Shown here: positions 38,222 through 51,886 of the stretch, piece by piece | Layout: each line of letters starts with the position of its first letter | Numbering within the stretch: position 1 is the first letter of the stretch | Translations under genes and position numbers: made by a program | Notes under the pieces: generated by a model | The model's database searches: none | The model's input: the letters and a program-made list of their open reading frames with translations, nothing else | What the model was told of the DNA's origin: nothing | Assembly: GCA_964036315.1 (NCBI GenBank) | Contig: OZ038482.1 | Span: 17,641,569-17,705,568, forward strand | Length of the DNA: 64,000 bases | DNA from: Acanthosepion esculentum | Taxonomy: Eukaryota; Mollusca; Cephalopoda; Sepiida; Sepiidae | Direction of reading: 5' to 3'

Positions 38222-41179
38222 AATCCCTGGAAATGGCTTTGAGGTTCTAGTTTTAAATAATTGTCTTGCAGGAATTACATTTGGGTTACAATCTGATCAA
38301 TGAACTGAATGATGAACACTTGGCACCCTTGTCTCAAATTTCAATGTTGGACTTGCGAGATAATAAACTAACTGAAGTGCCTCAAGAAATAACTCTTCTG
38401 GTTAAACTGCAGAGACTTGACCTTACTAACAATAGCTTACAAAAGTAAGTAACTTATTAAAATCAATAATTTATATATTCTTTAAAATAAAATGAGGAAT
38501 CATTATACAATGAAACATTTATAGAAACTTTCATGTTTGGAATATGTTCTGTAATTTTGAAATGATCACTCTTATCATTCTAAGCATTTTTGGATAATTA
38601 ACTTCATTCTTTTTGTTGTTTTCACATTGTTTTGTCCAATCACTTCTTTAGATATACACACTCTTTATGAAAATGGTGAGGCGGAGAACTTTCTCTCCTT
38701 CCCTTGTCTTTGTTTTGTTATGTTTTGGTTCATGTACTTGCTGACTTTCCTCATGTAGATGTCTGTACATTGATAAGTCCAGAGCTTAACAATGAAAAAT
38801 AGCATTTATTTTGCACAACAAATATTTACTTTTTCAACATCAACTCCTTTGACAAAGCACTTAAACCAGTAGTGAATATTAAGCACATAGATCAAACATT
38901 ATAGACAATGTTATATGCAGCATCTGTTGTTTTCATTCTTTGCATTGGCTTTCATTTTTTTAACTAAAGTTTTAACACTTTATGTCGTTTTGAAGATAGG
39001 TACCAATTTGTGATAGTTCATCTTAATTGAAAGATCTAAGTTCAATCCTGAAGTTGTGCATGTTATTTTTTTTTTTTTACAGTCTGATTCTCCCTTTACA
39101 AGCCCCGGGGGCCACTCAAGGTAGAGGGTTACAGTAGGAGGTCATTTGTGTGTGTATAGGAGTGGAAGATAACAGTTAACCCTAACCTTGAACAGACTAA
39201 GATTGTAGTAATCAGGGAAACATCATTTTGGGAGTTGGTTCCACAGGGCAGTGGTTCACAGAAAGAAGCCGCTCGAGTGCAACTTACTTCTCACCAATAA
39301 AATATGGAGGGAATGTGGGTGGTTTGCTACCATGGCGTATTCTTGCCATGAAGGTTTGACTTGGTGGGACCAGGGAATATAGTTTGTCCAAGCACTTTCC
39401 ATGGAAGTAGTGGTAGAGCAGCGAGAGACTTGCCACATACCACCTGTGGAAGAGAGATTGAAGGGTGAAGAATAATTTGTCACCCACAAGAGCTCAGAGC
39501 GGCGCTTTTGGACTCGAGGGTGAGGTCTGGGCAGCTCTCGCCCAAATATGACACTAGTACTCCACGATCAGGCTCTTGTAAAGGTAGAGGATAGGAGGAG
39601 GAGGAGGAGTCGGGTACTGATTGGATCAGTACAGGGAACACTAGCTGTTTTACCTGCTTCCTTAGCAGTGGATTGTATGTACGAGTTCCACTTGAAGAGA
39701 GAGGAGAGAGGAGGACACCAAACAAAATGAAGAGGAAGAGGACAATATTTTATCCAGTCCCCTTAGTATTCCATTTAAAATTTGCTAAAGCTGGTCTGAA
39801 ATAAATTTGAATAGCACATTAGCTGAAATATTGGGATAAACCCAACAAACATGAGGATAATCTGAATAAATATTTCAATAATAATCTTGTATTTTTTCAA
39901 ACCAAATATTACAAAAATTATGACATGTCTATATTGAATTTGAGTTCCAATAAAACAAATCACTATTAAAAGTTACTATTTTTTCCTATAATTTCACTAA
40001 TACTGGGTATGTAAAAGTCCCCAACAGCATCTTTATTTTTAAACTAGAATCTGAATACACAGTTAGAAATTAGGTATTAGGTATTTTTCATATACTCTGT
40101 GTTGAGAGAAAGAGAAAACGATAAATATCTGTGTGACACTGCATGTTATCTTTTTCCAATTGGGCAAGACAGATCAGAGGTGAAGAAGATGATTGATGAA
40201 GACTGGAAATGGTTTGGTTGAAAGCATTAATTGCTGTGAATGGTTTTTTCAAACCATTCACAGCAATTAATGCTTTCAACAAAGGTGAACTTTGATGGCA
40301 AACCATGCAGTGATGACTTGCCAAATCTTTCAGATGATTACCCCAATCAATCAACATTGGAATTGACTAAAGATTTTTGTCTCAATCACTCAACTATTGT
40401 AACATATTTGCAAAATAAAGGGAAGTTTCAAAAAGCTAGAAAATGAATTTTACATGAATTTTTTTTTTTTTTTCCTTCACTGAAAGTTATAGAGAGTGGG
40501 TTCATTATAATAATCTGATGTGTTGAAAATCATGGGTGAATCCAAAACAGGCTGCAATAGCAAATTCTGGGGAAAATGTATTTGGTGATATGTGAAAGGC
40601 ATGTTGTATTATGGCTTGGTGAAACTGTTACTGTAAAGTGTAAGTCAACACTTTCAAAATTTGATTGCTGCAATATTGAAAAGAAAAATTGTCATTTACA
40701 AGACAAAAGAGCTGGTAAGTCCTACTGCTGCAGGACAATGTTTCTTTATCCCCCTCCAAAGCACAATGGATTTGGCATGAGAAAGTTTTCCTTACATAGA
40801 TCATTAACCAAACTTGATTTTATCAAATTATCATTTGTTTTGATCAATACAGCATTACTTATCTGGTTCAAAATTTAAAGATGTTTTTAATGCTCAAAGT
40901 TTCATTGTCAACTTTGACATTTTATCAAGACAGAATTTGAAAACTTGTAGAAAATTGGCCCATGGTCACAGAAAATCAAGCAAAATAATTTCATGATTAA
41001 TAGATATATGTGCTTGTTATTATTAATTAAAAATTAATACATTTCTTAAATTAATTTATTAAATTTTAAAAAAAGGTAACTTTTACACATGTCTAATATT
41101 AATATTGTCAAAATTTAATTGACTTTCTATTTAAATTTTTTTTTTAAATCTTATTTTAATTTCCTTTTTTATTTTTTAG

Positions 41180-41222
<43 letters not shown>

Positions 41223-44082
41223 TTTTTTAGTAATATATATATATATATATATATAAATTTTAACAGGATACTTTTTAAAAAAAATTTTATAAACCCAATT
41301 ATCAAAGTAACAAACTACACAGAAAAGTTGGGTTTTTCATGATGAACTTTCTGAGACTCACAGAAAATTCAGTTATTTAATCATTGTTACCAAGCAAAGG
41401 ATATGACATAATATTGTGAAATCAGCTTATTTAATAGTCTATTCTTCTCAGTTGTATTTGCTACCAGGAAAAGATGTTAAATAAAAAAATATGAGCAAAG
41501 TTATTTTTATCTAGATGTAGCTTGCTTTAGAGATGCACTGATCATCAATGGCAAGGCAAGATGGCATAATTTTGAAAAACTTGAAATTATCAATGAACCC
41601 ATTATTAACATCAGTGATGATGCAACCCAGCACATCCTTGTGATATATCTTGAAAAAGAATCTTTTAATCCCGCTGATAGATAATAATTGCAGTAGAAAA
41701 TGAAAATAGACAACCTTTTTTTCATACTGTCAAGAATTTAATTTTATTGTATAATGAAACTTAGCAATGTTCAATCAGTTTTAATATTCAATTATTTCAA
41801 ATTCCTCCTTAATTGATAATTTTAGGCTATCAATTATCATCATCAAATAAAGTTTTTCATTTGAAGAAATAACAAAACATTTGGTATCTCTACTAATTTT
41901 AATCTTTTTAAGAATCACTTGTCATGATAAAAAGTTTCTTTTGGATTACACAGCATAGGTATATCCTTATCAAATCTAATTTTTCTTTTTTACATGAAAC
42001 AATTCTATAATTTTTACATAGACTTCCTGAGTAAAGTTGTACCAATCAACTATTATTTTGGGAGTACCTAGCCTAAGTTTCCTCAGCACAAATTCTTTGA
42101 GTACTTTGTTTACCCAGTAATAGGTAATCTTCCTACTACTGCTTTGTTGTGTGCTCAGTATATGGTAGTCAAGCCAAAGTTCCCCTGTAAAAAAAATTTT
42201 TTCAGCATTTCTTGTCCATCTTTTTAAGATCAAACATCTTTTATTTTTAGCTTACCAAATGAAATTGGTCTAATGGAGAATCTTAGACACTTACAGTTTG
42301 ATGGTAACCCGATCCGGAATATCCGTCGTGACATCATGAGAGTAATTAATTTTATTTCAATTTTGACATTAATTTTGATTGTTCTTTCTAAATTTGTTAT
42401 TGCATTATTCTTGCTTTCTAAATTTGTTTATTAAATGAGATAAATAATAAATTGGATTATTTAAAATAAAAATGCTGTTGGTCATAATTACAATGTAACT
42501 TCTTTGAGTCTCATCTAAAAATAAACAGAAAATTGAGAAAAATCTCAAAGAACACTGTAGACAGAAAAATATATAAAAGAACAATGTTGAATGTGTATAT
42601 GAAATGCTACTTAAATACCTATTTCTTTAAAATCCTGCTTTGAAATAGTCGCTTTGAGCAGTTAGTGATCCCAATAGTTTTTCAAAAATTTCAGGTGCTT
42701 TGGCATGGGGTAATGGTTAACAAGGCTAGTCTGGTTGACTATGGCTACTGACTAATGAGTTCAATCCTCAATGAGTGCCCAATATAAAATTTGACAAGGA
42801 TTGACATGCTGTAAGATCAACCAACCTTACTTTATAAGATTTCAAGCAGAAATTCATATTACATTCAATTTGTGAATAAACTATTCAATTACCTTGAAAT
42901 TGTAGGTAACACTTTGTGCATGCAATGTATAACCACATTTGTTTGAGTGCATGTTTGTGTGTGTATATATATATATATATGTAAGCAAATGTGTGGATGT
43001 AGATCCGACGGTATGATGAAAATGTGGAAAAGACAAAGCAAAATCCGAATATGTGAGTTTACTGTTTTTATTTTGTTTTTGTTATTCTGTCGACGTCAGA
43101 CGTTTCGTCAAATAGACCTTCTTCAGGACATGGTTAATGGAGACATATTTATATTAGATTTAAGTTAGATGAAGAGACGATATATACAGGACTGGTCAGA
43201 AACAGAAAAACTGAAATTCTAAAGTCAGAGTATTCTTTCTTGGAGTCGGATACGCTGGCGTCGCGTGGGCGGCGCTACGAAAACCTGCTCCCAGGGAAGA
43301 GATTGTGTCCTAAGTGGAAGGTGGGGGGGCTTATTTAAAACTATAGCTTATCGGTACGTTTGTCAAGCATTAATCTTGCTAGACAACTTGATATCTGAAA
43401 GAAACCTTGTCGGGTATTTATTGTGTGTGAGGTAGCTATCATGCCAAATAAATCTGCCTAAGGTTTTTATTGTGGATATATTTTAAAATCTTCACAGAGT
43501 CAAAATCAAAATTGTGATCAGATTTGGTTATGTGTACAATTAAAGCACTGCTTAGATTACCGAGGCGAATATCACGTTTATGTTCGGAAATGCGAGATTT
43601 CAATGATCTACCTGTCTCGCCTACATAACTCAAGTTGCAGTCTCTACAAGGCACCTGATAGACGCAAGCATCGGATGTAATATGCTGTCTGCTGGTATTA
43701 TTTAATATACTACGGATAGTTTTAGTGGTACCGATAAGCTATAGTTTTAAATAAATCCCCCCCACCTTCCACTTAGGATACAATCTTTTCCCTGTGAGCA
43801 GGTTTTCGTAGCGCCGCCCACGCGCTGCCAGCATATCCGACTCCAAAAGAAGAATACTCTGACTTTAGAATTTCAGTTTTTCTGTTTCTGACCAGTCCTG
43901 TATATATCGTCTCTTCATCTAACTTAAATCTAATATAAATATGTCTCCATTAACCATGTCCTGAAGAAGGTCTATTTGACCGAAACGTCTGACGTCGACA
44001 GAATAACAAAAACGAAAACAAAATAAAAACAGTAAACTCACAACTCACATATTCGGATTTTGCTTTGACTTTTCCACATTTT

Positions 44083-44150
<68 letters not shown>

Positions 44151-47100
44151 TAATTGTGTATTTGGGCAGCAATCTGTCTTTTTTACATGTTTTGTTAGAG
44201 GACTTACTTTCCTTGTGGCTTCCAGGTCATGTAATTTAATAATTGTGTATTTGAGCAGCAATCCCCCTTTTATACAAGTTTCATTAAAAACAAATTACTT
44301 TCCTAACTTTTTAAAAGATTTTTAAAAAACAAAGTGGTCATTATTAAAATAAAAAGATCAAAAGTAGTTAATAGATAAATAAAAGTTCAAAAGACTTCTC
44401 TACCAACTTCAAGTTTTGCAGATACACTGTTCATCATTTGCTTTGACATACCCTGATGAATGGTGTTACATAGTTACTTAATTCCACAGAACAATAGTCT
44501 GGATTTTTTAATTAAAGTTCAGACTATTGATTTATTGATATTCTTTTATTTGCTTTTTTATGTTGCCACAATATTTTGACCGATGCATTGTAGTCGTCTT
44601 CAGGTGTACAATTTGCATTGTTTGATTTTGACTACTATTTTCTAGTTTCCTCGACTAAGTCTTGTCATACTAATTGTGCACCTGAAGAAAACTGTGGCAT
44701 TCAATGATAAAAATATTGTAACTACAGACGCAACAAAAAGAATGAAATCTGTAGTTTGAACAACTCCTGAAATGATAATCAATCTTCTCAAAATTATGTA
44801 AGGTATAAAAAAAAACATGAGATTTTTTTATAAAAAAAACTCATGTTTTTTTTTTTATCATTTTATTTACTTTTTAAGAAAATGGTAGTGTATATAATAA
44901 CATGTTTTTGTTGCTTGATTCTTTTAGAGAGGAACTACAGAATTGATGAAATTTCTTCGGTCCCGTATCCAAGAACCACCCTCAAATAATGTCACTGAGT
45001 CCCCAGTGAGGAGTAAAAGCAAAATGAGTGCTGCAGCAGCTGCTGTCCCTGCTGTTGTGGAAGATATTAATAGTATTCAGCCACATGATGTCTGTCATTT
45101 CAAAACTTTAACATACAGGTAAGTGAACCTTGCATCTTATAAAGTATACTATATCTTACCTGAAAACCTAACCCTAACCCATGCTCCTCAAAACTTCCTG
45201 ATCAGAGGTCTTGCTGTTGGACGTAGTTTATCATCATACCCAGGACAGGTGTTTGTTTTTGTTTACCCCACTCAGTGTAAATATTCATAATAGAAATATT
45301 GACACCAGTCATAAATATTGTACTATGAACCTTGCATCTTATAAAGTATACTATATCTTACCTGAAAAAAAATTGGGACCTGATGTATTTTAGAATGATG
45401 AATTTTTTTTTTAATACTAATATGTACATGCAGTATATTTTAGAAATAGTCATTAGTAAAGCCCAAATTTTCAAGAGGCCAAGCTTTGTACTGTTTTTTT
45501 TTTTTCATTGAAAAAGTGGAGGTACTTATATTAAAACTTATTTGGCGCTTAATGCTTGGCTTTATACTAAAAGTTCACTATGGCAACCGTTCCTTTACTT
45601 TTGTATTTCTGCCATAGATGGCAAGAACATATACAAACATGTGAACTACTCGTAGACATTTGGCCAGATATCATCAAATTCAAGAACTTAATTAAAAAAA
45701 AAACACAGAAAATGTCCCCAAATCAAGTCCTTCTCTGTGGTGTAAAACATGAATGGTGTTTTATTCCCAGTGAAAATCTAAATTTTTGTATTTATTTCAA
45801 AAAACATTGATCCGTTTCTGATAAAATATCAGAGCGATAAGCCATTGCTTCCTTTCCTTGCAGATGATCTTTTTAGCATGATCATGAAACTGTTAAGATT
45901 TGTAAAGGAAGCGCACACTAAAAAGATAATTACATTTTTCAAACTGAATGAATTTGTAAGAATTTTGTCAAACCCAAACATGCATAAAGATGCTGCAAAG
46001 ATCAAGTGTGGATTTCTGGCAGATAGGGCTATGCAAAATTTATCCAGAAAAGGAAATGTGTCAACAAAAAATCTGTTTGCATGCAGAATTGCCTTCTTGA
46101 ATGGATTCAGTGTTCAGCCACTTGCATGGCTGGACACTGGATCCATTTGTAAAAGAAATCTGCCAAAGAAGACAGTCTTAAAAGATGTCTTTCCCACATG
46201 ATGGACAGAAAACAACCCAGCAAGTCTGATTGTGATGACATCATCAGTCAGTACAAAGAGTTCAAGGAGGAGGCTTCTGGAAATATTGCTTTCAAGAATT
46301 TCAGCAAGCATGAAGACTGTCTGGACACTTTGTTCTACACTTTGTCTAACAACAAAGAATATAAAAAAAATGTGGAAAGTTATTTGCAGATTGCTGGTAC
46401 TCTCTCATGGACAGGCCTCAGTGGAGAGAGGTGTCTCAGTCAATAAGGAAATTTTCACTGACAATATGAAACGGCAGACTCTGGTTGCACAGCACATTAT
46501 CACTGACTATTTAGTCACAGTTGAAGGTGTTGGGAATGTTCCTATGACTAAGGCTCTTCTCTGCGGTGCTTCTAATGCCAGAACAGTATACAACCAATAC
46601 CTTGAAACTGGGAAGAAAAAAAAGCAGGAAGAGGCAACTGAACAAAAACGGAAATCCATACTTATGGAAATTGAAGAACTGAAGACTAAAAAACACAAGC
46701 TTGAAAATTGCATACAAGATTTGTTCAAGTCAGCTGGCAGTTATCTGGAGAAAGCTGAGCAAACTCAGAACTTCACACTTATCTCAAAGTCCAATGCCAT
46801 TTGAAGATCTGCAAAGGGCAAGTCCATAGAGATATCAAAATTGGAAGAGGAGCTGAATGCTAGACTAGATGAACTGAAAAAAAATGTTAACATCATTGTG
46901 TTCTGTGTAATGTGCAATCTTTTTGTGAAAATTTCTATTTGTAGTTCTGTTCATTAAAACCATTATATTAAACTTCATCAGAAATGTGCTGCTGTCAAGA
47001 ATTTTTGTGACATTCACAAACCATGTGTAGCAGTAAGAATTAAAGTGTGTAATTCAAAATTTTCAAGTCTAGTAGAACTCTACACTGTAGAATGTTACAC

Positions 47101-47248
47101 AAAATGTGTAACATAACCAGGTCTGCATCCAGTTGTGTTTTAGCCTTCAACACTTTGATTTCTTCACTTCTTTCATCTGATCCATGTGACATGAATTTAT
47201 TAAAAGATAAATCACAAAGTTTGTGTTTTTGAAATTGATGACCATTCA

Positions 47249-47281
<33 letters not shown>

Positions 47282-50200
47282 CATCAGTTTCAGTCCTTGA
47301 AACTTCTTAACATAGTCAGTCCTGGAATTTTTTTTTCCACAGATCTGTGAGAACCCTGTTTTTTATTTCCGTAAATGAAACTTCAAACATAAATAGGCTT
47401 AAACTAATATAAACACCTATACATCTATATATGGTGACCTATGTTCATTTCTTTGTCTAACCTACTTGATGAGCAATCAAACTAGATTTTTCATTTTTTG
47501 TTCTATGTAAAGTTTTCCTGTGTTTCATTATTTTTTTAGTCATCATTGTCAAATTTTAACAATATATATCTTTGTTCCTTTTGCGTTATATATTGTGGTG
47601 ATTCTAACATCCTACTCTTTCCTAACAAACTGCACAGATACATCATGATCAGGCTTCTTGAGCAATGCTAACTTATGAATAATGTCAAGCACTGCTACTT
47701 CTGTTGTTCATTGTCACTTACAAGCATTGAGACACAAGTGACTAAAAAGAATTAATAATATCAGATCAGGTTTGAGAATCAAACAAATTTTGTTGGACAG
47801 ATGAACTCTGAATTAATTTTCAGTTTTCAGAATTCCAGATAAGAAATTGTGTAATGTAACTGTTAAACAAATCTCTTATCGCATTAGAGGCATTAATGTT
47901 TTATTTATTTTCAATTTTTATTATTATTATTATTTCTATAGAAATGCCCAGAAAAAAAAGATTCTAAGTTTTATTTAATAATGGTTCCAAGGCACAAAAA
48001 TAGTGATGCTGTTAAATTAGGTTATCTGTAAAGTGCTTCTTTTAAGTAGGTACATCCACTTTCTCACTAAAAAAACAGCATAGCATGATGAAAAATGGCT
48101 CTAAACTTAATAAAAACAAAGTTTTATCATTAAAATGTTTATGCTATTATTAAGAGGAAAGACCAAAGTATTTCTTAATTATTTTTTTCAAATTTTTTAC
48201 TCCTTTCTAACATGTTTGAAATTTTGTTTAAATTTTTTTTTATGCATCAACAGTAACAAAATAACACATTGATTTGGAAAATCTTTCAAAAATAGAATAA
48301 TTGTCAGAATTTAATGAAATTTTCAGGATTTATTCACAAATGAATGAATTTATTCTTGAAATTATTATTTTTTTGAAAATCTTAGTGAAAATATTGTTTT
48401 TTTTTTTTACATCTATTACTCCCTACTTACTTAATTTCATGAAATTTGGAGAAATTAAATTCCATTCTCCAAATTTGTTTTATTAGTTAAACGCAGTACT
48501 CCTTGGAGAATATAAATCATCAATTTTTTTTTTCAAACTGTTACTCGGCTCCCAAAAATCTGCTCTGAATCATAAAATAAAAACTGCAATAAAACGATGA
48601 CATTATTTAATTAGATAAACTTTTAATTGCTTTTATAGATAAATATATGTTAAGGACATCATAATCTGTAGAAAAAAATTTTTTTTTTTTTTAATTTTTA
48701 CAGGAATTGTTTTTGTTTTTTTTTATTATAGTAATTTATAAAGTTTCAAAAATCTTTAAAAAAAACTCTTCAAAACTTCCTCTTTATTAGGTTATTAAGT
48801 GAAGACTATATTTACTAAGTGAAAATTGAAAAGCTTAATGCAAATCATCATGCATCAAGATTTTTTTTTTTTTAATTTTTATTTTTTATTTTTTTTTATG
48901 TGTATAAACGTGACCATACACAATATTATCAGAAAATATGATCGGTCATGATAATAAATTTAAAGTCAACATTACTAAAATTAGATGCTGGAGAATATTT
49001 CCAACATTTTTAAGATTACTAAGTACTTAAAAAATGATAATAAAGTGTTCATCCTTCATGTTTTAACAGATAAAGTCTTTATAGAACAACAATAAATTTG
49101 TCAACACCTTCAGAAGCAATTGTCAAGTGATTTACAAGCCTTGACAAGCATTTAATCACTGTTACTGTTTGTTTTAAAAATCTATTTCTCTGTTATTTTC
49201 AACTTCAAGTAAATATTTTTTCTAATCAGATTAATTATACTTTAAATCAACTAATATTCCTCAAATAAAGTTTCAGAAAAATATATTTCACTTTTAGAAA
49301 AATTTTTAATACAGAGAATTACATTGTCATGAAAGACAACTAAAAAAGGGCACTAATCAGCTATTTTAGAAAAAAAACAAAAAAACACACCATTCTAATC
49401 AATATAATTTCTGTTTGAAATACACCAGAGTATTTTGCTTGCAGGAAATAGTAAATTTGATCCTTTAGCTTTCAATTAAAGCTAAAATGAAAGCCTCAAG
49501 AAAGCTTTTTCATTTATAAAAATTCATTTTAAACCTGAGGTATCAAAAATTAGTGGAGGTACATACTTTTAAGTGAAAAAGTTCTTGAGAAAAACATTCA
49601 TTTTATTGTTATAATTGTACTATTTCATTATTTATTATTGTGTGTAATTTACAAGTTAAAGTTTATCATAGTTATGTATGGACAAAAGGAAAAAGTTCAT
49701 TATTATCCAGTTACAATCCTTCACTTAGAGGTCTTGGAAGATATCTTTCGCAGATCAGGAGATACTACTCGTACTCTTGCTTTTATTCAATCAGCAATAT
49801 AATTGTACTTCTTCCTTTTTAATAACTCATGAAAAAATTACTTTTAAATTATGAATAATATCTATTTATTTGCCTTGATTTGCAAATAAAATGAACAATT
49901 ATCAATATTGTTCACGTGGAAACTAATTTTTTTTTCTCGTCTTTAGCAACAAACAGACTTCTGCCATTTTACCAGATCATGTCTGGGAATTTGCTGTCAA
50001 TAATGGTGTGAATACTGTGAATCTTGGGAAGAACTGCTACACAACATTGCCTTCACAGTGAGTTTTTATATTTGTATTCTGTTATATCATTGTGATAGAC
50101 AAAGCTATTATTTCTACTAATTACTCTATTAAAATATATTTCAGGATTAAGTTTTCTGCTTTGTTTTATGAGGAAGCTTAAAAAAATCCTTGCATTACAA

Positions 50201-51793
50201 AAACACATTGTTGCTCTGAATGCTTATCAATGCACATTCCTATATGAAAAATTTCAAAGCTAACATTAATCTGATGAAATTAAAATAAACTTCTTCAGAT
50301 TAATGATGGCTTTGCAATAGAAATCTAGTTTATATTTAATTTTAATCTATATTCCATCAAATTTTGTAAATGGAGGAAATAAATATGATAGTGAATGTAT
50401 TTTTGTACAATAAAAATTGCAGATTCTTTATTTAGAAAAATGCCTAAAGTTTCATATTTGTCATTGTTCAATTCATACTTGTCAATGAAAAGCTTGCTTG
50501 CCAACATATGAATTTTATTTACAAATTCTGTCTAGAAAGTATTCAACCATTTAATACTAACAAGGAAAAATAAATGGAAAAAAGTAGCTTACCTAAAACA
50601 ATAGTACATTTATTCCCTTTAAAATACTACACTTGGGACCCCACACACTTATCCCAAAAACTCTTACATTTTTCAAAGCAATGTCATCTTTCATCCATAG
50701 CATTTCAATGGCAATTTTTTAAAATTAATTAATCATGTCTGTCAATGTATGTGCAGTCAAGTTCTCTTTGATTGGCTCTCAAATAATATCAAGACCATAT
50801 AAATGATTCATAAGATATTCAAAATATTTGGTTATGTTCTAGATAGACCTGTGTATGTATTTATACATACATAAAAAAATAAATAAATGTATGCCCATCT
50901 ACTAGAGTGGCTAGCCAATCCCTGTTGCAGACACCTGCTCAGGCATATTTGTGTTTGTTCAACACCCACAGATCCCACCTGTGGTTTATACTGCATCTAT
51001 ACTGAGCGGACCTTAGGTACAGTTTCTGGGAGAGAGCATATTATCTAGTGTGATCAACAGTCTGAACAAGGCTAGCACGCTCAAACGCTCAGCCACAATG
51101 ACTTGTGAGATTGTGCTAGCACAATCATTGACAGCTCCCCAAAGAGTTCCGTCTACCCAATTTCACTTACAAGGCTTGGGTCAACCCATGGTATAGGTTT
51201 TCAGACACTTTCCAAAGGTGCCATATGCTGGGATCACCTCCCCCAAACTGATAACACCTTCCTGACAAATCGACCATGATGAGATTTGAATCTGGGTCTC
51301 ATTGTACAAAAGCGAATGTTCTAACCACTTGGCCATGCACACATGCTGATGAAAAATAAAATTGCAACACCCTGACTATGTGTTGTAATTTACTCAAGAT
51401 TAAAAGTACAGATAAGGTATATGGATTACAGTAAATCTTCATGTGTACAAATCACTACAGACACATTCCAAAATAAGGAACCTGGTCTACAAGTGAAAGA
51501 ATGTTCATCTGACCACTATCACCCAAAACTGAAGTAATACTGGCACATCACATCCAACATGTGCAGCAGTTCTCTAAAAATGACCATCAAACTTCTTAAA
51601 AGTTATAATCCGTTCCATTTCAGACATGTATACATCTCTATTTGATGACAGCTCTTTACACACATCTCTTTTATCGTTGTCTGAGACTCAAGTTTAAATG
51701 ATGCAATTCCATAGGAATTATTACGTGACAAGATGACTGAAAATTTTATGAGAATATCTACTACAAACTTGCATGCACATATTGTAACCCAGA

Positions 51794-51836
<43 letters not shown>

Positions 51837-51848
51837 ACTTATAAAATA

Positions 51849-51886
<38 letters not shown>

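Larger units (their letters stand above)
43012..44089 (-). mobile_element. Penelope-like element with inverted arms and GIY-YIG fragment
   Basis: Left arm 43012-43357 and right arm 43728-44089 are inverted near-identical copies of about 350 bp. The 370-bp centre encodes, on minus, ITSDACVYQVPCRDCNLSYV, GETGRSLKSRISEHKRDIRL and SDHNFDFDSVKILKYI before a stop near 43439. This is the GIY-YIG endonuclease domain (VYQ...YVGETGR, Arg and Glu/His-bearing helix) that closes Penelope-like polyproteins. The reverse transcriptase is missing. Each arm carries a hammerhead-like ribozyme motif. TA microsatellites border both outer ends (42963-42980 and 44088-44146), suggesting insertion into (TA)n. The arrangement fits terminal-repeat ('pLTR') structures known for the class. 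Confidence 0.9.

Noticed and set aside
45170..45195. Interstitial telomere tract
   Set aside because: Just over two TTAGGG-type units; cctaaccctaaccc can occur by chance. Mentioned only in connection with the flanking direct repeat.
51280..51350. A minus-strand tRNA gene
   Set aside because: A and B boxes are present but the acceptor stem does not close and a SINE body follows.
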